The notes: generated from the sequence alone by a model not told the origin. Numbered from the stretch's first letter, positions 1 to 8,688 are shown. The stretch: DNA of 64,000 nt from Ectorhizobium quercum (GCF_026552795.1 NZ_JANFPI010000004.1:524133-588132), one strand, 5' to 3'. Translations and numbers: made by a program.

Positions 1-1229
1 CACATGATCAGGAAGAACGGCATCGTCGCGCGCGTGATGCGCGCCATGCTGTCGCCCGTCAGCCGCTGGATCACGGTCAGGTTGAAGCCGACGGGCGGCG
101 AGACCTGCGCCATTTCCACCACGATGACGATGAAGATGCCGAACCAGACCTTGCTGTAGCCGGCGGCCATGACGAGCGGCAGGGTGATCGGCAGCGTCAT
201 GACGATGCATCCCAGCCCTTCCATCACCGTGCCGAGGATGATGTAGAAGATCAGCAGGACGGCGATCAGCATGAAGGGCGAAAGCCCCCAGCCCTCGATC
301 GTGCCGGCGATGTAGCGCGGCATGCCGAGATAGCCGATGACGGTCGAAAGGAACATCGCGCCAACCATGATCAGGCCGATCATGGCGCAGGCATCGGCAG
401 CCTGCCGCGCGGCCTGGATCAGGTTCGACGGGGTCAGCGTCTTCTGGATGATGCCGATGACGATCGCGCCGCCGACGCCGACCGCGGCGGCTTCCGTCGG
501 CGAGGCGATGCCGCCGTACATCGACCCGACCACGCCGAGGATGAGCAGAAGAAGCGGTCCGAGATCCTTGAGCGCTATCAGCTTCTCGATGAAGGTGGTG
601 GGCGGCAGCGTGTCGCCGACGAGCGACGGGTTCATGAGGGCGCGGATGCCGATATAGCCCATATAGGAGGCGGCCATCAGCAGGCCCGGCAGGATTCCGG
701 CCATGAACAGCTTGAGGATGGATTCCTCCGCCATCACCCCGTAGATGATCATGATTGTCGAGGGCGGGATGAGAAAGCCCAGGGTTCCCGCGCCGGCGAG
801 GCTGCCGGTAACGAGGTCGCGGTCGTAGCCGCGGGAGATGAGTTCCTTGGCGGTGATGCGCCCGACCGTCGCCGTGGTGGCCGCCGACGAGCCGCAGACC
901 GAGGCGAACAGCGTGCAGCCGAGCACGGTGATGTGGGCGAGACGGCCGGGCACATGCCGCAGCCAGGGCGCCAGACCGGAAAACAGCGCTTCGGAAATCC
1001 GCGTGCGGAAGAGGATTTCCGCCATGAAGATGAAAAGCGGCAGCGCCAGCATTTCGGGCGAGACCAGCGTGTTCCAGGTTTGCTGGGCCAGCAGCTTGAA
1101 GAGTGGAAGCGTGGGCCGGTAGAGCGCTGCGAGCGCCGCGCCGGTGCCGATGAGGCCAAGGCCGATCCAGACGCCCGTGCCGAGGATCAGCGTCATGAGG
1201 CCGAGCAGGCTGAGTGAGATTTTTCCCAT
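1..1229 (-). CDS. dctM: TRAP transporter large permease (DctM), 3' end off window
   Basis: Large integral-membrane subunit of a tripartite ATP-independent periplasmic (TRAP) transporter, which uses an ion gradient to import organic anions. I read the frame from the ATG at 1229 leftward without a stop for 409 codons. The family is usually about 425-430 residues, so only the last 15-20 residues are missing. Visible DctM features are the alternating hydrophobic helices, a FLIPPS motif near residue 155, a GGIASPTEAAAVG loop near residue 235, and a VSPPVGFNL segment near the C-terminus. It lies 4 bases downstream of dctQ in the order dctP-dctQ-dctM, which is a normal TRAP operon. Substrate cannot be told from the permease. 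Family assignment is secure. Confidence 0.93.
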   Translation of the reverse strand, partial: MGKISLSLLGLMTLILGTGVWIGLGLIGTGAALAALYRPTLPLFKLLAQQTWNTLVSPEMLALPLFIFMAEILFRTRISEALFSGLAPWLRHVPGRLAHITVLGCTLFASVCGSSAATTATVGRITAKELISRGYDRDLVTGSLAGAGTLGFLIPPSTIMIIYGVMAEESILKLFMAGILPGLLMAASYMGYIGIRALMNPSLVGDTLPPTTFIEKLIALKDLGPLLLLILGVVGSMYGGIASPTEAAAVGVGGAIVIGIIQKTLTPSNLIQAARQAADACAMIGLIMVGAMFLSTVIGYLGMPRYIAGTIEGWGLSPFMLIAVLLIFYIILGTVMEGLGCIVMTLPITLPLVMAAGYSKVWFGIFIVIVVEMAQVSPPVGFNLTVIQRLTGDSMARITRATMPFFLIM

Positions 1230-1233
1230 GTGT

Positions 1234-1767
1234 CTATTCCAGCCCCGGACCCGTTGAGAGCATTTCGCCGCGGAGAAGCCGCAGGAACTGCGCGAACATC
1301 TGTAGATTGAGAATGATCGCGCCCGCCGACAGGACCGCCTGCGGCCAGACCAGCGGGATGCGGACGACGGAAGACGAGGTCGAGCCGCGCTGCCAGGAGA
1401 GGATGGCCATGTCCGTGAGCGCTATCGTGAGCGCTATGCAGGTCACAAGCCCGAGCAGGCAGGCGGCCATGTCGAGCCAGCGCGCGCCCTGCGGCGACAG
1501 CATGTCGCCGACGGCGGTCACGCGGACATGCGAGCCGGACTTGAGCGCGCTGGCGCCGGCGAGCAGAAAGCTCGCGGCCATGAGATAGGCTGCGACGTCC
1601 CAGGAAAAGCTGAGCGAATATCCGACGAGGTTTCTCAGGAAGATTTCGCAGGCGATGATGAGAAAAATGAGGAAGAGCGACAGGGCGGCCAGAATGTTGC
1701 CGAAACCCGTCAGTCTGTCGATGACGGTGATGATCCCTGAAAATGCCGGGTCGGTTGGACTGTTCAT
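1234..1767 (-). CDS. dctQ: TRAP transporter small permease (DctQ)
   Basis: The 177-residue small membrane subunit of the TRAP transporter. It has the expected four hydrophobic helices (about residues 20-42, 55-75, 97-117 and 137-158) and the DctQ-like segment FSWDVAAYLMAASFLLAGAS followed by a short basic loop. Length is usual for the family. It lies between dctP (gap of 85 bases) and dctM (gap of 4 bases) and is surely cotranscribed with them. The larger gap after dctP is common in transport operons, where the binding protein is made in excess. It forms the membrane complex with DctM; no catalytic residues are expected. Confidence 0.92.
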   Translation of the reverse strand: MNSPTDPAFSGIITVIDRLTGFGNILAALSLFLIFLIIACEIFLRNLVGYSLSFSWDVAAYLMAASFLLAGASALKSGSHVRVTAVGDMLSPQGARWLDMAACLLGLVTCIALTIALTDMAILSWQRGSTSSSVVRIPLVWPQAVLSAGAIILNLQMFAQFLRLLRGEMLSTGPGLE

Positions 1768-1852
1768 GATTGTTCTCCGAAGCGCGCGGAAACAGGCCTC
1801 GAACCGCCGATCGTACCCGATCGGCGGCCTTGAGTTCCTGTATTCGGGAAGG

Positions 1853-2833
1853 TCAGTCGAGTGCCTTCAGATAGGCTTCGATGTATGGTGCGGCATCCGG
1901 CACGCGTTTCAGGAAATCGTCCCACAAAGGCTTGGCGCGCTCGACCAGCGCTTCCTTGAGTTCGGGCGAAGGCGCGGTGACAGTAACGCCCTTCTCCTTC
2001 AGGAGGGCGAGCTTGCTTTCGTCCTCCGCGCGGCTGACGAGCCAGAATTCGCCTTCCAGCCGGGCGGACGCCTGCTCGATGGCTGCCTGGTGCTCCGGGG
2101 AAAGCGCGTTCCAGGCATCGAGGTTGACCGTGACGATGTTGGAGGACGCCTGCCAGTTGAAGGTGTTCATGTGCTTCATGAACTCCCAGAACGCGCCGTC
2201 CACGCCCGAAGAGGACGACGTCGTCACACCGTTGATGGTGCCCGCCGCCAGCGACGGAACGACCTCGCCCCACGGCATCTGGATCGGAAGAGCGCCGAGT
2301 GCCGCGAAGAAATCGTGGCCGTTTGCATCGACGACGCGGATTTTCAGCCCGGCGATGTCCTCGATCTTCTCGATCTGGTTCGGCGAATAGACCGCCTGGC
2401 CGGGCCACGGCACCATGTAGAGCAGCTTCTGGTTCATCGAGGCGGCGACCTCCTCGATCTTCGGGCGGAAGAATTTGTGCAGGAGGGCGAGATCCGGCAT
2501 GGTCGGGGCCAGGTAGGGAAGCGTCTCGACGCCCAGCACGGGAGCCTCGCCGACCTGCTGGCTCATCAGGATGTCGGCGATCGGCACGATGCCGTCGCGC
2601 ACGGCGCCCATGCCTTCCGGCCCCTTGATGCCGAGCGAGCCGCCGGAATGGACGGTGATCACCACCTCGCCATCCGTCACTTCCTTCACCGTTTCGGCGA
2701 ATTTCATGGCGTTCTTGGTGTGGAAATTGCCTTCCGGCCAAACGACCGACATATCCCAGGCCGTTTCGGCGGCTGCGGACGTGGCAAAGCCGGCAAGCAT
2801 GACAGCCAGCCCGGCGAACAGTGCTTTTCTCAT
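1853..2833 (-). CDS. dctP: TRAP transporter substrate-binding protein (DctP)
   Basis: Periplasmic solute receptor of the TRAP system, 326 residues from the ATG at 2833. I chose this start rather than an in-frame upstream one because an AGAGGGG ribosome site sits 9 bases before it and a clean Sec signal peptide follows (MRKALFAGLAVMLAG, cleavage after about residue 22 at AAA). The DctP-type ligand segment GLKIRV supplies the conserved arginine that usually clamps a carboxylate, and is followed by an ALGALPIQMPWGEVVPSLAAGTI-like stretch. First gene of the dctPQM operon. The substrate is probably an organic acid, but no clue to its identity is visible. The neighbouring GntR genes are the likely regulators. 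Confidence 0.93.
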   Translation of the reverse strand: MRKALFAGLAVMLAGFATSAAAETAWDMSVVWPEGNFHTKNAMKFAETVKEVTDGEVVITVHSGGSLGIKGPEGMGAVRDGIVPIADILMSQQVGEAPVLGVETLPYLAPTMPDLALLHKFFRPKIEEVAASMNQKLLYMVPWPGQAVYSPNQIEKIEDIAGLKIRVVDANGHDFFAALGALPIQMPWGEVVPSLAAGTINGVTTSSSSGVDGAFWEFMKHMNTFNWQASSNIVTVNLDAWNALSPEHQAAIEQASARLEGEFWLVSRAEDESKLALLKEKGVTVTAPSPELKEALVERAKPLWDDFLKRVPDAAPYIEAYLKALD

Positions 2834-2900
2834 GATCGGGAACCCCTCTTTTGGTCTGCCGGATCGCATATGCGCACATGCCGGCGACGGCTTTTTATTT

Positions 2901-2921
2901 CGGTACACAATTCGTGTTCCG
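2901..2921. promoter_or_regulatory. Inverted-repeat operator candidate for the dctPQM operon
   Basis: CGGTACAC-N5-GTGTTCCG, two 8-base arms matching at 7 positions as an inverted repeat. It lies immediately downstream of the predicted -10 box of the dctP promoter, a classic repressor position. One of the three FCD-type GntR proteins encoded at 3282-5487 would be the likely ligand (inference). Confidence 0.45.
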
Positions 2922-2931
2922 AGCGGGGAGA

Positions 2932-2960
2932 ACCATATGACCGTATTTTATGCGATGCAA
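2932..2960 (-). promoter_or_regulatory. Sigma-70-like promoter of dctPQM
   Basis: On the minus strand TTGCAT (2955-2960), a 17-base spacer, then TATGGT (2932-2937), so transcription would start near 2925 and leave a leader of about 90 bases. The remainder of the 448-base gap between dctP and the first GntR gene (2834-3281) is comparatively AT-rich. It has an inverted repeat CTTAT...ATAAG at about 3140-3163 but no gene I can support. Confidence 0.45.
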
Positions 2961-3281
2961 GAATGTGACTAAGATTTGACCAAGAAATATATCCTTGCAG
3001 GCTCTCCCTGGCCGCCATCCTCGATAGTCGGTGCCATATTGCTTTTGTTTTACAGCTTCTTATGGAGGGTGCGCCTGAAAATTCCCCGTCTCCGGAACTG
3101 TTCAAACGGGAATACGGGCTGTATACCGGAAAAAAGAGCTTATCATTCTATAACTCATAAGTTTGAGGTGTGAGCGCGAGGCGGACCGTCGGGTTCCGGT
3201 CCGGTTGGACAGGTGGTTGCGACGGGACTTTCCTGTCGATGCGTTGAACGGTATGACACGTGCGAACGATAGGGATCATTT

Positions 3282-3926
3282 ATGAATCAACCCCTTGCCA
3301 AGCAGGCCTACAGCAAGATCATAGAGATGATCCTCGGTGGCGTGCTTGCACCAGGCGATGCTCTGCAAGAGGCGAAACTGGGCGAAACGCTCGATATGTC
3401 CCGCACTCCGGTTCGCGAGGCGATCAAGCGTATCGAGGCGGAAGGGCTCGCCGCCCAGGAAGGCCGCTTTCTGCGCGTTCGCCAGCTGACAAGGGCGGAG
3501 GTCGAAGAGATCTTCTTCCTACGGCGTATTCTGGAGACATATTGCGCCCACCGCGCGGCCGGGGCGATGGCAACTGCCAAGCTGGACAGGCTGGAAGGCC
3601 GGATCAGAAAGCTTCAGGAGAAGGGGCCGGGAGATGGCGACGAGCAGCGTGACACGGATGACGAGTTCCACCAGTCGATCGCTGCAACGACCGGCAATGT
3701 CACCCTGGTTCGCCTGATCGACGACCTTCGTCGACGCACATGCATGTTCGATTACATCCAGGTCCCCCAACGCTTCCTGAAAGGGAGCCAGGAGCACCTG
3801 GAGATGATTGCCGCATTCCGTTCCGGCGACGGTGAAACGGCGGCACGCCTGATGGGCGAACATATCGACCATGCGCGCGATGCCATTCTTGCCAAGCTGG
3901 ATGCCTCGCTTGAGGACGAACGATGA
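3282..3926 (+). CDS. GntR-family regulator, FCD subfamily (first of an overlapping pair)
   Basis: A 214-residue transcription factor. Residues 5-70 form a GntR winged helix-turn-helix (recognition region MSRTPVREAIKRIEAEGL at about residues 38-55). Residues 80-205 form an all-helical FCD ligand domain with the usual metal-site pattern of Asp/His residues (DDEFHQSIA, then MGEHIDHAR near the end). Such proteins usually repress nearby transport or catabolic genes until an organic acid binds. It diverges from dctPQM, so that operon is the natural target. Its stop overlaps the start of the next gene by 4 bases (ATGA), so the two regulators are translationally coupled. Start chosen at the ATG at 3282, just after GGGATCATTT. 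Confidence 0.9.
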   Translation: MNQPLAKQAYSKIIEMILGGVLAPGDALQEAKLGETLDMSRTPVREAIKRIEAEGLAAQEGRFLRVRQLTRAEVEEIFFLRRILETYCAHRAAGAMATAKLDRLEGRIRKLQEKGPGDGDEQRDTDDEFHQSIAATTGNVTLVRLIDDLRRRTCMFDYIQVPQRFLKGSQEHLEMIAAFRSGDGETAARLMGEHIDHARDAILAKLDASLEDER

Positions 3927-4561
3927 CCGACAGGGAAACCCTCTCGCAGCAGGCCTACAAAACCATCAGGCAGCACATTCTGGACGGTACATTCTCTGCG
4001 GGCGACCTGTTGAGCGAACGTGTGCTGGCCGAGGAGTCCGGCATATCCCGGACGCCGTTACGGTCGGCGATCTCCCGGCTGGAAAACGAAGGTATGCTCG
4101 CCCGTCTGGCGAATGGCACTTTGATGGTTCACCGGATTACGGTCGAGCAACTGCTGGAAATTGTCCAGATCCGCCGGTTGCTTGAAGCCGCGGCCGCAGG
4201 CAAGGCCGCTGCTTTCCCCCTGACGCCGGCCCTTCGCAGGTCGCGCGACGTCATGCGCGCATATGCCGGAGGGCGCCACGCCGTCTTCGATCAGTTCTGG
4301 CTCGACGACGAGGATTTCCACCTTGCCGTTGCGGAGGCCTCAGGCCTGCACCTTCTTCCTTCGTTGTTGAAAGACATGCGCAGCATGGCGCGCCTTTGCA
4401 CGATAACACGTACCCATGACCGTTTCGAGGAGCAGGCTCTGGAGCATCTTGCTGTCATCGATGCAATCGAGGCGGGCGACGTGGCCGGCGCCGCCGCCGC
4501 GATGGAACGGCACTTCGACAGCGCGCGCACCCGCTTTCTGGCCTGGTTGGCCCATCCCTAG
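3923..4561 (+). CDS. GntR-family regulator, FCD subfamily (second of an overlapping pair)
   Basis: A 212-residue paralogue of the preceding gene, starting inside its stop codon. It has the same architecture: an N-terminal winged helix-turn-helix (SGISRTPLRSAISRLENEGM at about residues 38-57) and a C-terminal FCD domain with DDEDFHLAVAEASG and MERHFDSAR. Two FCD-GntR regulators made from one transcript at near-equal ratio could act as a heterodimer or divide two operators between them. The sequence does not decide this. The stop falls at the border of a RIME repeat. The third GntR gene at 4792-5487 faces it. Confidence 0.9.
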   Translation: MTDRETLSQQAYKTIRQHILDGTFSAGDLLSERVLAEESGISRTPLRSAISRLENEGMLARLANGTLMVHRITVEQLLEIVQIRRLLEAAAAGKAAAFPLTPALRRSRDVMRAYAGGRHAVFDQFWLDDEDFHLAVAEASGLHLLPSLLKDMRSMARLCTITRTHDRFEEQALEHLAVIDAIEAGDVAGAAAAMERHFDSARTRFLAWLAHP

Positions 4562-4663
4562 GGCATTTCCAGCAAAAGTGCGTAGCGGTTTTGCGTCCGG
4601 AAATGCGCAAAAACAAAGGTTTGGAGCATTTCATCGTTTCCGTGAAAAAATGAAATGCTCTAG
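4561..4663. repeat. RIME-like mosaic repeat, full copy with two palindromes
   Basis: About 103 bases made of two imperfect palindromes. The first runs GCATTTCC...GGAAATGC around AGCGGTTTTGCGTCCGG; the second runs GAGCATTTCA...TGAAATGCTC. In reverse complement it aligns along its whole length with the copy at 14568-14670, and half copies occur at 7717-7768 and 16251-16299. This matches the two-palindrome form known for Rhizobium-specific intergenic mosaic elements. It sits between convergent GntR genes and may serve as a transcription barrier. Confidence 0.85.
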
Positions 4664-4791
4664 GGTCAGGACCTGCTCGATTGGCGCCTTCTGTCTGGTC
4701 TCATGGGATCGTTTGCGATCAGGCGGCGCATGAAATCGAACCCTCAGCGCGTTGCGGATTGCGCGCGGGGCTTTCGCGTTCGGGGAAGCCG

Positions 4792-5487
4792 TCAGGCGCG
4801 CCTCAGCTGCGTCGGCATGTAGATCTGGGCGTAGCCCTCCTTGATCGCGGAAGTGATCTGGTCCAGCCGGCGGCTGATATGGCGGTCGAGGTATTCGATG
4901 CAGGCGTCCACGTCGCGGCGCTTGAGATTTTCCAGAACGGCGCGGTGGTCGGCCTGCGTCTTGGCGCGGTTGGCCCTGTCCATGTCGATCCAGCGCACGA
5001 AGCGGATGCGGTCGTTGATGTTCTTCAGAACGCGCATCATCTCGGCATTGCCGGACATCGCCATCAGACCCTCGTGGAAATGCTCGTCGAGTTCCACCAG
5101 TTCGACGGAATCGCGGTCGCCCGGGTCGGGGCCGGTGGCGTCGAGAAAGTCCAGAAGGGCATCGATGTCGGCATCGCGGGCCCGCTCCACCGACAGGCGG
5201 ACGGCGGAGATTTCGAGCGCCTTGCGCAATTCATAGAGATCGAAGATCTCGTGCGGGTCGAGTTCGCGGCAGAAGAAGCCCTTTCCCGGCGAAAAACGCA
5301 GGAAACCCTCGATGTTCAGCCGGTTCAGCGCCTCGCGCAGCGGCGTGCGCGAAACGCCGAGACGCTTGGCCAGATCGCCCTCGTTCAGCCGCTGGCCGGG
5401 CTTGAGTTCGAAACGCACGGCCATTGATTTCAATTCACTGTAGACGCGATCCACGTTGCTTTCGGAATCGATGACGGGCCGTTCCAT
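4792..5487 (-). CDS. GntR-family regulator, FCD subfamily
   Basis: A 231-residue regulator with an N-terminal winged helix-turn-helix (LGVSRTPLREALNRLNIEGF) and an FCD domain (ELDEHFHEGLMAMSGN, then YLDRHISRRLDQ). I take the ATG at 5487, preceded by AGGAG six bases upstream, and not the longer in-frame extension, which has no ribosome site. The promoter region just upstream is AT-rich (TTTAAATACAAATACATTTT near 5507-5527) and could hold an autoregulatory site. It stands between the dctPQM regulators and the folD operon, so its target could be either, or itself. It resembles the other two GntR proteins in family only. Confidence 0.88.
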   Translation of the reverse strand: MERPVIDSESNVDRVYSELKSMAVRFELKPGQRLNEGDLAKRLGVSRTPLREALNRLNIEGFLRFSPGKGFFCRELDPHEIFDLYELRKALEISAVRLSVERARDADIDALLDFLDATGPDPGDRDSVELVELDEHFHEGLMAMSGNAEMMRVLKNINDRIRFVRWIDMDRANRAKTQADHRAVLENLKRRDVDACIEYLDRHISRRLDQITSAIKEGYAQIYMPTQLRRA

Positions 5488-5710
5488 GTGCTCTCCTGAA
5501 TGCAGATTTAAATACAAATACATTTTGCAGCAGGGAACGGCAACCGCCGTTGCGGATTTTACATAGGAATCCAATGGCCTTGTCCGCCGATGCGCGGCCG
5601 CCGGCCATCGTTGCCCGGAGGGGCGCGGGCATCTTTTTCGAGCTTGCTGGAGAGAAGAGCAGCCTGCGTCGCGCGCGGGCCGGCTGGAAAGCGCCTCGGT
5701 CGCGCCCGGC

Positions 5711-6559
5711 TCAGGCCGGGCGGGCGGCCGATATCAGGTTGCGAAGGAGTGCGGCCCGGGTCAGGGCGCCGACGGAGCCGTGGGGCGGCGTCACCAGACC
5801 GGCGACTTCTGTCACCTCTTCCGCGACGTCCGAAACCATGCGCCCGTCCGCCGTATAGCTGATGCCGACGCCGACGACGGCCGCACCCGGTTTCACCATG
5901 CCGGCGGTCACGTAGCCCGCGACGCCGATGGCCGCCACCACCACGTCCGCCCGGCGCAGCTCGCCGGCAATGTCGGGGGAGCGGCTGTGCAGCAGGGTCA
6001 CGGTCGCGTCCGTATCCTTCAGGGACAGAAGCATGGCGAGCGGGCGCCCGACCAGCGGACCACGCCCGAGGATGGCGACGCGCCGCCCGGCAAGCGGCAC
6101 GTCGTAATCGCTGAGCAGGCCGAGGATCGCGGCGGGCGTGCAGGGCAGGAGGCCCGGCCTGCCGGCAAGCAGACGCCCGAGATTGGCGGGGTGCAGGCCG
6201 TCTATGTCCTTGTGCGGCGCGACCGCGGCGAGCGCCTCGTCCTCGTCGAGAGGGGCGGGCAGCGGCAGTTGCACCATCAGGCCGTGAACGGAGGGATCGC
6301 GGTTCAGCCGGTCGACCTGTTCCAGAAGCTCCGCTCGCGTCGCATCCGCCGGCAGGCGGATGTCGAGCGCCTCGATGCCGGTTTCGAGGCAATCGGCATG
6401 CTTGCGTCCGATATAGGCCGCGCTCGCCGGATCGTCCCCGACCAGCACGGTCGCCATCTTCGGCGCGATGCCACGCGCCTTCAGCGCCGCGGCATCGGCG
6501 GCGATGCCCGCCCGCCAGCGGGCCGCAAGCCGCTCGCCGTCCAGAGAGATCGCGCTCAT
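5711..6559 (-). CDS. folD: Bifunctional methylenetetrahydrofolate dehydrogenase/cyclohydrolase (FolD), canonical copy
   Basis: A 282-residue cytosolic enzyme interconverting 5,10-methylene-THF, methenyl-THF and 10-formyl-THF with NAD(P). Key FolD features are intact: catalytic Tyr49 and Lys53 (YIGRK), the folate-site segment KDIDGLHPANLG, PCTPAA, the Rossmann loop GRGPLVGRPLA, and the C-terminal PPHGSVGALTRAALL. The start at 6559 overlaps the stop of the upstream binding-protein gene (ATGA), so it is coupled to the transporter. A FolD as the last gene of a transport/hydrolase operon is unusual for a housekeeping enzyme. It suggests that a one-carbon unit is released by the pathway (inference). 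A degenerate relative lies at 14683-15513. Confidence 0.9.
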   Translation of the reverse strand: MSAISLDGERLAARWRAGIAADAAALKARGIAPKMATVLVGDDPASAAYIGRKHADCLETGIEALDIRLPADATRAELLEQVDRLNRDPSVHGLMVQLPLPAPLDEDEALAAVAPHKDIDGLHPANLGRLLAGRPGLLPCTPAAILGLLSDYDVPLAGRRVAILGRGPLVGRPLAMLLSLKDTDATVTLLHSRSPDIAGELRRADVVVAAIGVAGYVTAGMVKPGAAVVGVGISYTADGRMVSDVAEEVTEVAGLVTPPHGSVGALTRAALLRNLISAARPA

Positions 6560-7779
6560 CGCGGCAGGCCGATCGAGGGGTCGATGAAGCGGTTGGTGAC
6601 GACCGCGTCCGGCGTGACGTCCGGATCGGCCCGCTCGTCGAAACGCGGCTTGACGATCGCCAGCATCTCCGCGACGCGCTCCATGTCGAAATCGCCGATG
6701 GTGGTGTTGGGGCCGTTGCCGATGATGCCGCTTTCCACCATGATCCGGGCGGCGTGCTCCATGAGGTCGGGCGCGGTCTTCCACCAGCTCGCGCCGTTTT
6801 TGCCGGCGTTGAAATCGGTGATCACCCCGTTCGCCTCGGCGGGGTTTGCCGCATAGTCGACGGTCGCCTGCTGGAGCAGCGGCACGAGCTTTTCGAGGCA
6901 CGGGGCGAGTTCGTCGAGACGGGCGGTGGCGACCGACAGCATGCCGGTATAGTTGCGGTAGCCGAGATCGTTGATCGTCAGGTAATCGACCGGCTTGCCC
7001 CAGTTGTTGTCGTGCGCGAACTTGTAGACCTCGCTGGTCAGGAAGCCCTGGTTGAGCCAGGTGCCGTTGTTGGTGACGAAGTTCTCGCCGTCGCCGCGAT
7101 AGCCTTCGACGAACGCGTCGGCCGGCACGCCCTCCTCGACCAGATAGAGGCCGAAGGTGCGCTTGATGCTGGAAACGTAGATCTTGCCCGTGCCGGCGGC
7201 GGCGAAGGCCTTGAGATCGTCGATCGTCTTGAAGCCCTGCGGATAGGTGGCCCTGTCCCAGAACAGCACGGTCGGGGCGATGTCGAGCGGCGTGAAGACG
7301 CCGACGACCGGGAAGCGCCTGGAGAAGATGAAGGCGTTGTCGAGTTCCTGATAGCCGAGATGCGGGGTGACGCCGGCCCGGGAATTGCCCATGTAGAGCG
7401 CCGAATAGGCGGTCTCGCCGTCGCCGAGACCGAGGCCGCCGCCGCCTTCGAGGATGGTCAGCTCGATGCCGGTCGAGCCCAGCGGCCCCGTATACTGCCC
7501 GGGCGACATCTCACCGCCGCCGCCGATGAGCTGGTAGAGCGGCCCCTGCTCGGCCTGCGCCAGCCAGTCCTTCTGGATGATGAACGGGCTCGGGCAGACA
7601 TCCGTCAGGGGTGTCGTGTAGCGGCTCTTGGCAAAGGCGCCGGGGTCGGCGGCGTGGGCCGGCATGCAGGCGCAGGCGATGATGGCGAGCGCGGTCGTCG
7701 CCTTTCGAGCGCTTTTGCGCATTTCCGGACGCAAAACCGCTTCACACTTTTGCTGGAAATGCTCCAGGACAGTTTTCAT
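6556..7779 (-). CDS. ABC transporter substrate-binding protein, NitT/TauT type, with repeat-derived N-terminus
   Basis: Periplasmic solute receptor of 407 residues; it feeds the permease and ATPase encoded just upstream. The best ribosome site (AGGGGAA, 7 bases away) belongs to the ATG at 7779. Residues 4-21 from that start are encoded by a half RIME repeat. A normal signal peptide begins only at Met20 (MRKSARKATTALAIIACA, cleavage after PAHA). The start at Met20 has no good ribosome site. So the repeat seems to have inserted in frame into the signal peptide's leading region. The mature part has the two-lobed NMT1/TauA-like pattern. Substrate unknown; context suggests a small nitrogenous compound. 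Confidence 0.85.
   Translation of the reverse strand: MKTVLEHFQQKCEAVLRPEMRKSARKATTALAIIACACMPAHAADPGAFAKSRYTTPLTDVCPSPFIIQKDWLAQAEQGPLYQLIGGGGEMSPGQYTGPLGSTGIELTILEGGGGLGLGDGETAYSALYMGNSRAGVTPHLGYQELDNAFIFSRRFPVVGVFTPLDIAPTVLFWDRATYPQGFKTIDDLKAFAAAGTGKIYVSSIKRTFGLYLVEEGVPADAFVEGYRGDGENFVTNNGTWLNQGFLTSEVYKFAHDNNWGKPVDYLTINDLGYRNYTGMLSVATARLDELAPCLEKLVPLLQQATVDYAANPAEANGVITDFNAGKNGASWWKTAPDLMEHAARIMVESGIIGNGPNTTIGDFDMERVAEMLAIVKPRFDERADPDVTPDAVVTNRFIDPSIGLPR
7717..7768 (-). repeat. Half RIME-like repeat inside a coding sequence
   Basis: GCGCATTTCCGGACGCAAAA...TTTTGCTGGAAATGCTCC, one of the two RIME palindromes. It matches the right half of the copy at 14568-14670 and the left half of the copy at 4561-4663 (as reverse complement). 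It lies within the first 21 codons of the binding-protein gene and is read in frame. Confidence 0.85.
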
Positions 7780-7812
7780 GGTCGTTCCCCTTTTTTTCGT
7801 GACGGCGGTCTT

Positions 7813-8688
7813 TCAGCGCTGCCGCTCGCTGGATTCGTGCCAGTGGGAAAACAGCCGATTTCCCAGCCAGTTGAAGATCAGGTAGACCGCGATGGAAAGC
7901 GCCGAGGCGACGATGAGCGCGGCATACATCTGTTCGTAATTGAAGTCGATCTTGGCGTTCATCAGCAATTGCCCGAGCCCGCCCGGCCCCGACAGGAAGA
8001 ATAGTTCGGAGACGATGGCCGCGATGACCGCGAGGCTGCCGGAAATCCTCAAGCCCGCGAAAAGGGTCGGCGCGGCGGAGGGCAGCCCGGCCTTGCGCAG
8101 CATCACGCCCCAGCTTGCGTTCTGGAGCCGGAAGAGGTCGAGAATGTTGCGGTCGACGCTTTTCAGGCCGAGCAGCAACGTCGTCGGAATGGCGAAGAAG
8201 GTGAAGAGCGCGACGATCAGCACCTTGGGCAGGAAGCCGAAGCCGAGCGCGCTCTGGATCAGCGGGATGATCGCCATGACCGGGATCGATTGCAGCGCCA
8301 CCAGATAGGGAAAGACCGCCTTTTCCAGCACGAGGAAGCGGAACATGACGATGCCGATCAGGATGCCGGCAGGAATGGAGACGGCAAGCCCGGAAAGGGC
8401 GATGCCGATGGTGAACAGCGCCCGTTCCGCAAGCTCCTGGCGGAAGGCGGCGATGCCGAACGCCTGCGTCCATAACCCCTCGGCGCTCGGCATGAGGAAC
8501 TGGCGGTGCGGCGGCAGGCTGTCGCGCAAAAGCGCATAGACGGCGACGATCAGCAGGCCGAGCAGCACCGGCGGCATGAGGCTGGCGGCGAGCCGCTTCC
8601 ACACGGGCGGAGCCACCGGCAGGGGCACCGCGTCGAAACGCTCGACATTGGCTTTGGGAAGGGATTTTCCGCAGCGGTTCATCGTCAT
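7813..8688 (-). CDS. ABC transporter permease, NitT/TauT type
   Basis: A 291-residue inner-membrane permease with about six hydrophobic helices (first near residues 35-55) and the cytoplasmic EAA-type loop around LDLFRLQNASWGVMLRKAGLPSA, where the ATPase docks. Length and helix pattern match the SsuC/TauC group. Its ATG at 8688 overlaps the stop of the ATPase gene (ATGA). In the operon order ATPase-permease-binding protein it completes one ABC importer. It is probably a homodimer in the membrane, since no second permease is present. Confidence 0.9.
   Translation of the reverse strand: MTMNRCGKSLPKANVERFDAVPLPVAPPVWKRLAASLMPPVLLGLLIVAVYALLRDSLPPHRQFLMPSAEGLWTQAFGIAAFRQELAERALFTIGIALSGLAVSIPAGILIGIVMFRFLVLEKAVFPYLVALQSIPVMAIIPLIQSALGFGFLPKVLIVALFTFFAIPTTLLLGLKSVDRNILDLFRLQNASWGVMLRKAGLPSAAPTLFAGLRISGSLAVIAAIVSELFFLSGPGGLGQLLMNAKIDFNYEQMYAALIVASALSIAVYLIFNWLGNRLFSHWHESSERQR

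Noticed and set aside
2976..3173. A 65-codon frame in the dctP/GntR intergenic region with one hydrophobic stretch.
   Set aside because: No ribosome site, no coding composition, and it overlaps the promoter region.
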